Assembly (NCBI RefSeq): GCF_002735925.1
Contig: NZ_PEDL01000005.1
Span: forward strand, 121,736-185,735
Reading direction: 5' to 3'
Length of the DNA: 64,000 nt
From: Sporanaerobium hydrogeniformans
Lineage (GTDB): Bacteria; Bacillota; Clostridia; Lachnospirales; Cellulosilyticaceae
This document shows, piece after piece, positions 36,555 to 44,808 of the stretch. Within the stretch, counting starts at the first letter, position 1. Each line of letters begins with the position of its first letter. The notes beneath the pieces were generated by a model, which worked only from the letters and a program-made list of their open reading frames with translations, was not told the DNA's origin and made no database searches. The position numbers and the translations under genes are program-made.

Positions 36555-38489
36555 ATGCCATTTGAAAAGTTAATGACCCCATATAAAATTGGTAAAATGG
36601 AAGTGAAAAATCGTATTGCCATGGCGCCTATGGGACTCAATGCAGGACATAAGGACGGTACCATCGATACAGATGAAATCGATTATTTTGAAGAGAGAGC
36701 AAAAGGCGGTACAGGTATGATCATCATGGGATGTCAATTCCTCACCCATGAGCTTGCACAGGGTTCTCTAGAAGGTTATCTGGATACAACCTATCCTATT
36801 CCTCAGTTGACGACACTATGTGAAGCCGTACAACGTTACGGAACGAAAATAGTAGCTCAATTAAGCTGTGGTACAGGTAAAAATGCATTTGCTAATATGT
36901 ACGGTGAACCACCCGTATCAGCTTCACCTATTCCATCCATGTTCAATCCGGATTTAATCTGCCGTGCATTATCAGTGGATGATATTCAGACAATTATGAA
37001 GCAATTTGCCTATTCTTCTAAGATTTTAAAAGATGCTGGCTTTGATGCAATTGAGGTACATGCCCATGCAGGTTATTTAGTTGATCAGTTTATGAGTGCT
37101 GTCTGGAATAAAAGGGAAGATGAGTATGGGGGAAGTCCAGAAAATCGTATGCGTTTTGCTGTAGAAATCGTTCAGTCAATCCGTTCTGCTATCGGCCCTG
37201 ATATGCCTATCATTTTTAGAATGGCAATGAAGCATCATTTTGAAGGTGGAAGAACACTGGAAGAAACCTTGCCATTATTAAAATACCTTGAGGATGCAGG
37301 CGTTGATGCCTTTGATATTGATACCGGAAGCTATGAAAATATTGACTATATCTTCCCACCGGCTTATCTAGGGGATGCTTGTATGTCAGAGGTATGCGAA
37401 CCAACAAGAAAAGTAACGAACAAGCCGATTTTAAATGCTGGTAACCATACGCCGGAAACAGCCCTGGCTCTGATTGAAGCAGGACATGCAGATTTTGTTC
37501 TGATGGGACGTCCACTAATTGCTGAACCCTATATGGCAAAGAAACTCTTAAAAGGCAAACGAGATGAAGTACGTCCATGCATCCGTTGCAATGAGGATTG
37601 CATCGGAAGGATTATTAACCGTCTGACTAAGATCAGCTGTTCGGTGAATCCTGTGACAGGATTTGAAAAACGCTTCCAGTTGGTAAAAACAACCGAACCT
37701 AAGAAGGTAGTTGTTGTCGGAGGCGGCCCTGGTGGTATGGAAGCAGCACGTACAGCAGCTTTGATTGGTCATGACGTTACACTTGTAGAAGCTGCAGAAG
37801 GTCTTGGAGGCCAATTAAGAAGTGCTGCAACACCTCCATTTAAAAGTCAGCTTAGAGAATTGGTAACATGGTATTCACGTCAGATGGAAATTCTAAATGT
37901 AAATGTGAAATTGAATACAACAATCAATGCAGATTCTCAAATCCTTGCTGAAGCAGATGAAATCTTTGTTGCAACAGGCGCTGTGCCTGTAAAAGTAAAC
38001 ATTAAGGGTATTGAGAACACTGTAGACATTCTTCAGGCTCATCTGGATGAATCAAAACTGGTTGGTGATCATATCATCTATTGTGGTGGTGGTTTATCTT
38101 CCTGCGACTCAGCGTTAGAGACAGCCATGAAAGGAAAGAAAGTCACTGTTGTTGAAATGTTGGATGAAGTGGCAGTGGGAGATCATTTTATTAATAAAGC
38201 TTCCTTGATTCCAATGATGCTTAAACAGGGTGTAACAATCTGTACTGGACATAAGGTTCTTGAAATTACATCAAACGGCGTTAAAGCTGTTAAAAAAGAT
38301 GGAACAGAAGTATTTATTGAAGGAACAACCGTTGTAGCATCCTTTGGTATGGTACCGAATAGTACTGTTGCAAGAGCAATTGATGAGAAATATCATAATA
38401 AGACACATATCATTGGTGATTGTGTTAAAGTTGGTAAGGTTGGCGGTGCCGTACGTGCTGGTATGTATGCAGCAATGAGCATCGACTAG
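36555..38489 (+). CDS. Fe-S flavin ene-reductase (2,4-dienoyl-CoA reductase / BaiCD-like)
   Basis: A 644-residue Old Yellow Enzyme-family protein. Residues 1-335 form the FMN TIM barrel (TPYKIGKMEVKNRIAMAPM, GGSPENRMRF, FVLMGRPLIAEP). A [4Fe-4S] motif follows: Cys342, Cys345, Cys349 and Cys362 (CIRCNEDC and SCSVNP). Residues about 385-644 are the FAD/NAD(P)H domain with VVVGGGPGGMEAARTA and a second Rossmann segment IIYCGGGLSSCDSAL. Relatives reduce 2,4-dienoyl-CoA, bile acids (BaiCD/BaiH), cinnamates or trimethylamine. Substrate is unknown. It stands between two terminators with the regulator upstream. Confidence 0.9.
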   Translation: MPFEKLMTPYKIGKMEVKNRIAMAPMGLNAGHKDGTIDTDEIDYFEERAKGGTGMIIMGCQFLTHELAQGSLEGYLDTTYPIPQLTTLCEAVQRYGTKIVAQLSCGTGKNAFANMYGEPPVSASPIPSMFNPDLICRALSVDDIQTIMKQFAYSSKILKDAGFDAIEVHAHAGYLVDQFMSAVWNKREDEYGGSPENRMRFAVEIVQSIRSAIGPDMPIIFRMAMKHHFEGGRTLEETLPLLKYLEDAGVDAFDIDTGSYENIDYIFPPAYLGDACMSEVCEPTRKVTNKPILNAGNHTPETALALIEAGHADFVLMGRPLIAEPYMAKKLLKGKRDEVRPCIRCNEDCIGRIINRLTKISCSVNPVTGFEKRFQLVKTTEPKKVVVVGGGPGGMEAARTAALIGHDVTLVEAAEGLGGQLRSAATPPFKSQLRELVTWYSRQMEILNVNVKLNTTINADSQILAEADEIFVATGAVPVKVNIKGIENTVDILQAHLDESKLVGDHIIYCGGGLSSCDSALETAMKGKKVTVVEMLDEVAVGDHFINKASLIPMMLKQGVTICTGHKVLEITSNGVKAVKKDGTEVFIEGTTVVASFGMVPNSTVARAIDEKYHNKTHIIGDCVKVGKVGGAVRAGMYAAMSID

Positions 38490-38530
38490 ATTTAAAGCAT
38501 AAGCTATTCAGTGAGATAGTTATAACATAG

Positions 38531-38573
38531 AAAAATACCTTCGGTTCCCGTAGTGAATCGGAGGTATTTTTTG
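38531..38573 (+). terminator. Terminator after the ene-reductase
   Basis: A 16-bp stem with two wobble pairs (AAAATACCT at 38532-38540 with AGGTATTTT at 38562-38570; TCGGTTC with GAATCGG inside) followed by T residues. Confidence 0.8.
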
Positions 38574-38608
38574 TATCGTAATTTATTGACAAAGTTAGAA
38601 ATAAATGA

Positions 38609-38637
38609 TTGAAAATTCTTTAAATAAAGCATAGAAT
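38609..38637 (+). promoter_or_regulatory. Sigma-A promoter of the SLH-like exported protein
   Basis: -35 TTGAAA (38609-38614, 5 of 6) and -10 TAGAAT (38632-38637, 5 of 6), 17-bp spacer. A separate TTGACA at 38586-38591 has no -10 at the right distance. Confidence 0.6.
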
Positions 38638-38681
38638 GAAGTCAGAAGAAAAGTACTTAATAAAATAAATAAGGAGGGTAT

Positions 38682-40193
38682 ATGAATAGGATAAATGGCA
38701 GGAAATTAATCGTAGTAGTTCTAGTAGTAGCACTAATGCTTACTTCTATGACTGCTGTATTCGCAGCTGATTCAGCTACACTAGCAAATGCGGATAAAGC
38801 TGTAACATTAAAAGATCTTGGTCTCTATTCAGGTCAAGATGCTAATGATCCTAAGGTAGGGCTAGGAAATGCATTGACTACACAGGATTCATTAATATTT
38901 TTAGCAAAGTTATTTGGATACTATGATACTGCTAGTGCATTATCAGCTGACCAAGTAGCTGAAGCTTTAGCTAAGTTTGATGATGCTGCTAGTATATCAA
39001 ATTATGCTAAGAACGTAGTTGCTTATTCAGCAACAAATAGTATTATAAGTGGTTCAACTCAGAATGATAAATACTTTATTGGAGCTAAGGATACTGTTAC
39101 AGCTGCTAGATTTGCTACATTCATGCTTAACCAAATGGGTTATACTGTTCCAGACTATAAGCTTTCAGTTGCTAAGCTTGCAGAAACTAAAGGAAGCAAG
39201 GTTGATGCAACTTTAACTGGTGACTTAACTAGAGATGCTGCAATAGGAGTTGTATATGGTACTCTTACTGCTGAAAAAGCTAGTGGAAAAACAGTTATCG
39301 CTGATATCGTTGGTGACAATGCTGACTTAAAAACTAAAGCTGAAAAAGCAGGTTTATTAATAGCTCAACCATCTCAGACCAACGATTCAAAAAGTGATTC
39401 AAGTGACAGTGATTCAAGTGGCAGTAATTCAAGTGGTAGTGATTCAAATGGCAGTGATTCAGAAAATGTTCTTATGGAAAAAGCTCAATTAATAGCTAAG
39501 AATCAAATTAGGGTTGTATTCAATAAGGAGATGGGAAGTATTAGTGTGAGCGATATAGTATTAACTAACTTAACCACTCCAAGTTCAATTAATATTGTAG
39601 ATAGTGGAAAAACCACTATTCATGCGGATGGAAAAACAGAAGTGGATTTGTTTCTAGATAAAGATTTAGCTACTGATGTAACAGATGAGGCAGGAGCTAG
39701 GATTGGTATTACTACTATTGCTGCTCCATCTTCAGTGTCAGTAAGTGGTAGTAAGTTGGCATCTGATTACAAGATACAGCTTGATGATAAGATAGCTCCT
39801 GAAATTGTTAAGTGGGATCATGATAATGATGTATCAACTCCTGATATTGCTAAGGTTATAGGTAGTACAGATCTTACTTGTCTTCTAGATTATGGCAATG
39901 AGAATGTACCACAAGATATTACCGGTAGTATTACAATTTTTTACTCAGAAGCTATTAAGCAATCAAATCTTACAGTAGATACATTCAACGCACCTGGTTT
40001 CACAATAACTGATATAACAACTTCAGCTGAATCTAAGGCTGTCTTTCTTACAGTTAGAGCTAACGCTAATAATAGCGTTACTGAGACTATTACTGTAACA
40101 CAAGTTTTAACAATATATGATGCAGCTGATAATGCATTTGCTGGGGGTGCAACATGGGAAGTTATGTGTGAGGACAAACCAGTAACCTACTAA
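38682..40193 (+). CDS. Exported SLH-like/surface protein with Ser/Asp-rich linker
   Basis: A 503-residue secreted protein. It has a Sec signal peptide (basic RKL, hydrophobic VVVLVVALMLTSM, cleavage after VFA, about residue 28). Residues 40-215 resemble S-layer homology repeats (LGLYSGQDANDPKVGLGNALT, with TAARFATFMLNQMGY and TRDAAIGVVYG). A Ser/Asp/Gly/Asn linker follows (about 232-262), encoded by 15-bp DNA repeats, then a beta-rich C-terminal domain (265-503) likely of Ig or bacterial adhesion type. Codons such as GCT, AGT and AAG dominate. It is probably cell-wall bound. Its role is unknown. Confidence 0.8.
   Translation: MNRINGRKLIVVVLVVALMLTSMTAVFAADSATLANADKAVTLKDLGLYSGQDANDPKVGLGNALTTQDSLIFLAKLFGYYDTASALSADQVAEALAKFDDAASISNYAKNVVAYSATNSIISGSTQNDKYFIGAKDTVTAARFATFMLNQMGYTVPDYKLSVAKLAETKGSKVDATLTGDLTRDAAIGVVYGTLTAEKASGKTVIADIVGDNADLKTKAEKAGLLIAQPSQTNDSKSDSSDSDSSGSNSSGSDSNGSDSENVLMEKAQLIAKNQIRVVFNKEMGSISVSDIVLTNLTTPSSINIVDSGKTTIHADGKTEVDLFLDKDLATDVTDEAGARIGITTIAAPSSVSVSGSKLASDYKIQLDDKIAPEIVKWDHDNDVSTPDIAKVIGSTDLTCLLDYGNENVPQDITGSITIFYSEAIKQSNLTVDTFNAPGFTITDITTSAESKAVFLTVRANANNSVTETITVTQVLTIYDAADNAFAGGATWEVMCEDKPVTY
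39393..39467 (+). repeat. 15-bp tandem repeats encoding the Ser/Asp-rich linker
   Basis: Five imperfect copies of a 15-bp unit, consensus AGTGATTCAAGTGGC, at 39393, 39408, 39423, 39438 and 39453. The array keeps the reading frame, so copy-number change would alter only the linker length of the surface protein. Confidence 0.85.
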
Positions 40194-40489
40194 AAAACGA
40201 AGGCTTTCGGATCAGTTTGAAGACTTATGATTGAAGATGTTGGGGCAAATCGAAGTGTTGGGAAATACATTAGTAATTAGATTACTGGATAAAAGAAGGT
40301 TAGAATGTAAGCTATAATGATAGGCCAATTGGGGAATCGGATATCCTTAGTTGGCCTATTTTTTTGTACCAAAGATAATTCTAACTTATGTGTTGCAGTA
40401 AAATAAATCGAAAGATAAGGAAAAATGTGTACATATTATACTGAATATTATAAAATATAAGAATGATAAGATAGGTTAGGTAAATACTG
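40194..40489 (+). other. Non-coding gap after the surface-protein gene
   Basis: No gene seen. It contains the terminator at 40320-40366 and a run of AT-rich DNA before the next, broken gene. No promoter with both boxes was recognised. Confidence 0.6.
40320..40366 (+). terminator. Terminator in gap after the surface-protein gene
   Basis: 9-bp perfect stem ATAGGCCAA (40320-40328) with TTGGCCTAT (40351-40359), followed by T residues (TTTTTTTG). The 22-nt loop holds a smaller self-complementary GGATATCC. It is 127 bp from the upstream stop codon. Confidence 0.8.
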
Positions 40490-41300
40490 ATGAAGAAAAT
40501 AGAGTTTTATGGTGATATTAATGAAGAGTTAGGGGTAGTAATGGCATTTTCTAAACTTCATGAAAGTCTAGGGTTTAGTAAATTGGTTCCATCATCTGCA
40601 AGAGGCTTTGATATTGCTTCTATTGATTATAACGGTGTAGATGTAACAGTTGAGTTTGAATATGTTTCAAGTAATTTTATACTTCATGGGCATCCTTCTA
40701 ATATGGAGCAAGACAGAAAATATGTAGTGGTTTGTTAGGAAGATGATTGTGGAATAGTAACGACTCTAAAAGAGGATTATGATGTAGAATTATATAGCAT
40801 TATTGAACTTCGAAAATACATATCAATTAACCAAAATATAGTGGATGAAAATCAAGAGAAACCATTATATGTAATCCTTTCTTACAACCTAAGTATGCAG
40901 ATTATAAGGATTTTGGAGAGTGGGCATTTAGTAATTGCAGAACACCAACGGATTCTGTTGTACCTAAGTTTGCGAAGGATAGTCTATTACTGAATCAAAA
41001 ATACTATTTTATCAAAATGGCTATATCATTGGTGGCTGCACTGTTGTACGTTATGAAGCTATTGATCCACCTCAAACTAAAAAAGACTGGGCTTTATATA
41101 AGAAACTATTTGATTATCCTATTTCACTTTATACAATGACTATTGAAGAATATAAAGCTGATTTTAGCAGGGGGCATATCTTCTATAATGATTTTTTTGA
41201 TATTAGAGATTCAAAGATAAAACTAGGTCATTATATTGATAAGAAGATGTCTAGACAAGGGAAAATGAATATTAGCAGAGATGAGTATTTTAAAGTTTAA
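40490..41300 (+). pseudogene. Broken nuclease-like gene (in-frame stop plus two frameshifts)
   Basis: The first segment (82 codons) ends at TAG 40736-40738, but the same frame stays open and sensible for 40 more codons. The coding frame then shifts near 40870 and again near 41010, and ends at TAA 41298-41300. The joined product would be about 268 residues. The junction reads VVC-stop-EDDC, where TAG likely replaced TGG (Trp). The first part, with FDIASIDYNGVDVTVEFEY and HGH, looks like a PD-(D/E)XK-type nuclease core, from memory of similar proteins. The last part (YIIGGCTVVRYEAID) is unassigned. Sequencing errors are an alternative cause. Confidence 0.6.
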
Positions 41301-41327
41301 TTTATAAATAAAAGGGGACTAGCTATT

Positions 41328-42410
41328 ATGAAATATGAAATAAAGTATAAAAAGAAAGAAAATATTGAGTTTGAATCTTTGAGAATTATTTTTAATGGCA
41401 TAAGTTTTAGGATAAACAAATGTGATCTAGATACAGAATCTTACGATGTAATAGAGTATTTACCTGGAATTTATATTAAGATATATGAAAAATATCCTGA
41501 GTTTATACTTTCTGAAATTTATAACAAGATATCAACATGTGATACTTTAATTAAAAAGACAATTTTATTAATTAAATTTATTAGATATAGAAGATTAATT
41601 GAGAAAATGCAAGAAACTACTATACTATTAGAAGTAAAAAATATGAGGGATGATGTAGTTATTTTTGAAAATAGAAAATTACTATTTGAGAACAAAAAAC
41701 CTTATCAGGATCCTATTAATGAAAAGTATATGAGTACTACAAATGATATTTCGCAAGGATATGATAAGTTTGAATATGTAGATACTTCGAAGATAATGTA
41801 TCCGATTCAATCTGGAGGCTGGGGTAATAGGTGTATAATGAAACAAATTTTTGGAGATTTGAATTTGTTTCATACTTACAATGATACATATAAATTTTTC
41901 GAAGAGAATGAAATGCACTATACGATAAGTCAAATTAAATATCTCAAAAATGTTTGTTCTAGAACAGGTCTATGCAAAACATTATTAGAAAAATTTACAA
42001 CTAATACATATATTTCATCACCGGAAAATAATTGGAGCGATGATATAACTTTAAAAGAAAAAAATGGAGTATATAAAATTTTAAATGGGAATCATAGAGT
42101 ATGTTGTGCAAAAATATTTGAAATACCTTATGTGAAGGCTAGAGTTTATAAACAACCTACTTGTGAAAAAATAGAAGAACATTCACTAGATGATATGAAA
42201 GATAACTATCAACCTATAACAGTACGAAGACCATTAAATCTTTGCTTAACACAAGATTATTATAATATATTACTAAAACTAGGGATAAATAGAAACCACG
42301 CTTCTGAGATATTGGAAAAAGGGTTAAGAGGTAAAGCTTTAATAGATTATATCGAGAAAACAACTGGGAAAAACTTGTTGGATTTGTATAGAGAAGTTAA
42401 TAAGAAATAA
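41328..42410 (+). CDS. Hypothetical protein with ParB/sulfiredoxin-like motif
   Basis: A 360-residue protein in very AT-rich DNA. Residues about 235-280 contain ILNGNHRVCCAKIFEIPYVK, which matches the GNHR core of the ParB/Srx nuclease-fold superfamily (G-N/D-G-x-H-R, then a helix and a strand). The rest is unrecognised: an N-terminal region of about 140 residues, a GGW-containing middle and a C-terminal helical segment. No signal peptide or membrane segment. It is the only intact gene between two broken ones, which suggests an accessory or mobile origin. SD AAGGGG lies upstream of the ATG. Confidence 0.6.
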   Translation: MKYEIKYKKKENIEFESLRIIFNGISFRINKCDLDTESYDVIEYLPGIYIKIYEKYPEFILSEIYNKISTCDTLIKKTILLIKFIRYRRLIEKMQETTILLEVKNMRDDVVIFENRKLLFENKKPYQDPINEKYMSTTNDISQGYDKFEYVDTSKIMYPIQSGGWGNRCIMKQIFGDLNLFHTYNDTYKFFEENEMHYTISQIKYLKNVCSRTGLCKTLLEKFTTNTYISSPENNWSDDITLKEKNGVYKILNGNHRVCCAKIFEIPYVKARVYKQPTCEKIEEHSLDDMKDNYQPITVRRPLNLCLTQDYYNILLKLGINRNHASEILEKGLRGKALIDYIEKTTGKNLLDLYREVNKK

Positions 42411-42471
42411 GTGGATATATAATTTTGTAAACGAAACATAAATATAAAAAAGTAATATTGAGGTAAAATGT

Positions 42472-43144
42472 ATGTGTAAAAGGTGCAACGCCATATTTGA
42501 GTGTAATATAAAGATTAGGAAGTTCTATGATTATATTAAAGAAAAACTGGATAGACAAAATAAAACACTAAAAATTTTTGAAGATTCAACTTTGTCTAGT
42601 TTTTGTGGAGAAACTATAGAGGAAAAGAAAGAAAATTTAGATAGTTATTAATAGTAATTTATCCGATGAAAAGTTCAAAGCTGTATTAATTCATGAATTA
42701 GGGGAAGCAGATTATATAGCTAATAAATTGCCACGATTAGTGTTTGATGAAGATGAGGAAATAATGTGGAAGTTATATGAAACTTTTACTCATTATCATA
42801 TTAATAGAGTTGTTGGTGTAATGAATTTAGAAGATGATATAGCTGCAATTAGAACTAATCCTAATAAAATTAGTTTTCTAGATGAGTCTTGGAAAAACCT
42901 TATTCTTGCTATATTTATTAGAGCCACATGGATAGGAAATAATAATCTAGAATCCACTAGCATATATAGAGAATTATTTTGCAATATAGAGAATATATTT
43001 AGTATTTTGGGAAGATACAACACTGCAGATATTCTTGAAAGTGAAATAGTGAATTTGGAAGATGGCTATAGGGAGGTACTTGAAATAATTAATAAATTAG
43101 GTTGTACTGAAAAAGTAACAATTAAAAGTCGCCTAGAAAATTAA
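42472..43144 (+). pseudogene. Frameshifted metallopeptidase-like (M78/ImmA-like) gene
   Basis: An ORF of 59 codons from ATG 42472 (MCKRCNAIFE...) stops at TAA 42649-42651. A second frame, open from 42641 to TAA 43142-43144, continues smoothly as INSNLSDEKFKAVLIHELGE. The joined protein would be about 223 residues. INSNL then HELG is typical of ImmA/IrrE (M78) peptidases, but the second histidine of HExxH is replaced (HELGEAD), so activity is doubtful. The simplest explanation is a 1-base insertion in 42640-42650. The N-terminal Cys pair is conserved-looking. Sequencing error cannot be excluded. Confidence 0.55.
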
Positions 43145-43431
43145 AATATAATTTGATAGTGATTGACGGGAATAGTTTTACTAAAATGGTTCAGAATATA
43201 GATGGTAGATAGTTACCCCTAGGTTAAGAGAACTTTTTAACGCCAAATAGTTTTCTCAATTTGTCCAAAGGCACGTTGAGACAGTAGTAGAGCTATTTAA
43301 TTAGTAAAATTTAAATAACAAAGGTATTGATACCTCCAAATAAATTGAAAAGTAGAACTCCTCTTTCGAAAAAAGTATAATTTGCAGATAATGACAAATA
43401 CTAGAAGCAAATAGAATTGAGGAGGCTACTT
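43145..43431 (+). other. Non-coding junction between accessory stretch and dacF
   Basis: 287 bp without an intact gene. A short minus-strand frame at about 43238-43293 reads LLLSQRAFGQIEKTIW, faintly like the C-terminal part of a DDE transposase; too short to call. A TATAAT at 43376-43381 has no good -35. The SD GAGGAGG for dacF is at 43419-43425. Confidence 0.4.
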
Positions 43432-44616
43432 ATGAGATGTAAGAAAGTTTTGATAGGACTTGTCATTGTGATGCAATTATTTTCTTCTTGTCTTGCCCAA
43501 GCGGCTGAGGCTAAAAAAGCGACCACCATAGGAGCAACGGCAAGAAGTTATGTTTTAATGGAAGAAGAAAGCGGTAAGATCTTACTTGAGAAAGAGAAGG
43601 ATACACCTTTCCCACCAGCTAGTATTACAAAGATTATGACTCTTCTTTTGATTCAAGATGCTATTGCAGCAGGTAAAATTACTTGGGAGGACAAGGTATC
43701 CGTGAGTGAACATGCTGCCCATATGGGAGGTTCTCAAGTTTATATGGAACCTGGTGAAGAACAAACTGTACGTGATTTAGTGAAGTGTATTTGTATTGCT
43801 TCAGCTAATGATGCAGCAGTGGCTATGGCAGAGTATATTGCAGGCAGTGAAGAACAATTTGTGGAAATGATGAATGAACGTGCCAAGGGATTAGGGATGC
43901 ATCATACGGTATTTAAAAATGCTTGTGGCCTTCATACAGAAGGACATGTGTCTACGGCAGAGGATATTGCCCTTATGTCCCGTGAACTTATGCAGAAATA
44001 TCCAGAGCTTTCAAAGACACTAACCATTTGGATGGATAGTATTGTACACCATACAAGACGTGGTGATTCTGAATTTGGTCTATCTAATACGAACAAAATG
44101 ATTAAATGGTATAAAGGGATAACAGGACTTAAAACAGGTTATACACCTGAAGCTAAACACTGTGTAAGTGCTACAGCTACCCGTGATGACATGCATCTTA
44201 TTGCTGTTGTTATGGGCGCACAAGATGGGAAAATTCGTTTTCAAGAGGCAGCTCAGCTTCTCGACTATGGTTTTGCCAATTATAAAGTAAAGACAGGGCC
44301 TAAAATGGGAACTGTTGTAGGTAAAGTAGAGGTAAAAAAAGGAGATAAAGAATTTTTAGAGGTAACACCTGAAGAGACGAAAGCTCTTGTAGTACCTAAA
44401 CAAAATGATAAAGAAGAACTAACCTACACCCTAGAATACAAGAAGGGACTTTGTGCCCCTATTGCTAAAGGTGAACAAGTAGGAACGATTATTTATTCTT
44501 TAGGTGGTAATGAAGTAGGAAGAGAACCTGTTGTAGCTACTTATGATGTAGCAAAAGCTAAGTTAAGTGATATGTTACCTTATATGTTAAAACGTTATTT
44601 TAACTTATCTCATTAA
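43432..44616 (+). CDS. dacF: D-alanyl-D-alanine carboxypeptidase (DacF-like)
   Basis: A penicillin-binding protein 5-family D,D-carboxypeptidase that trims the terminal D-Ala of peptidoglycan stem peptides. The 394-residue protein has a signal peptide (cleavage near AQA, residue 24), catalytic Ser64 and Lys67 (SITK), SAN at 124-126, and KTG at 234-236. The C-terminal domain (about 290-394) ends with an amphipathic helix for membrane binding. SD GAGGAGG sets ATG 43432; a TTG upstream at 43417 is rejected. The genus-level context (upstream pdp) fits dacF, with the accessory region inserted before it. Confidence 0.92.
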   Translation: MRCKKVLIGLVIVMQLFSSCLAQAAEAKKATTIGATARSYVLMEEESGKILLEKEKDTPFPPASITKIMTLLLIQDAIAAGKITWEDKVSVSEHAAHMGGSQVYMEPGEEQTVRDLVKCICIASANDAAVAMAEYIAGSEEQFVEMMNERAKGLGMHHTVFKNACGLHTEGHVSTAEDIALMSRELMQKYPELSKTLTIWMDSIVHHTRRGDSEFGLSNTNKMIKWYKGITGLKTGYTPEAKHCVSATATRDDMHLIAVVMGAQDGKIRFQEAAQLLDYGFANYKVKTGPKMGTVVGKVEVKKGDKEFLEVTPEETKALVVPKQNDKEELTYTLEYKKGLCAPIAKGEQVGTIIYSLGGNEVGREPVVATYDVAKAKLSDMLPYMLKRYFNLSH

Positions 44617-44689
44617 AACAATCAAATAGGGTAAGTAAAATGGGAGTAGGGAAAGATTCCTCAATAATCATTTTTCTTTTTTATGAATT

Positions 44690-44738
44690 AAAAGGAGAAA
44701 TTTGAGAAAAGAGAAGATTTTTGGCTTACTCCTTTTTT
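44690..44738 (+). terminator. Possible terminator after dacF
   Basis: AAAAGGAG (44690-44697) pairs with CTCCTTTT (44729-44736) around a 31-nt loop, with T residues after. The large loop makes this a weak call. Confidence 0.35.
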
Positions 44739-44808
44739 ATGCTCTTTTAATTTAAGGGAAATATGTGGTAAACTTAGAGGGAGTATAAAAAAGTAGGGGG
44801 ATAAAAGT

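Noticed and set aside
37216..37578. 120-codon minus-strand open frame inside the ene-reductase gene
   Set aside because: Shadow frame of a conserved enzyme; no ribosome site and no recognisable motif.
38586..38591. TTGACA as the -35 box of the surface-protein gene
   Set aside because: No -10 box at 16-18 bp; the TTGAAA/TAGAAT pair downstream has exact 17-bp spacing.
40736..40738. TAG in the nuclease-like gene as a pyrrolysine codon
   Set aside because: Two further frameshifts occur in the same gene, and no pylT or pylS is visible in the window, so a mutated Trp codon is simpler.
42640..42651. Programmed ribosomal frameshift in the metallopeptidase-like gene
   Set aside because: No clear slippery heptamer with a downstream structure was seen; a single inserted base explains it.
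43238..43293. Transposase remnant on the minus strand
   Set aside because: Only about 17 residues look like a DDE transposase tail and the frame ends at once; no inverted repeats were found around it.
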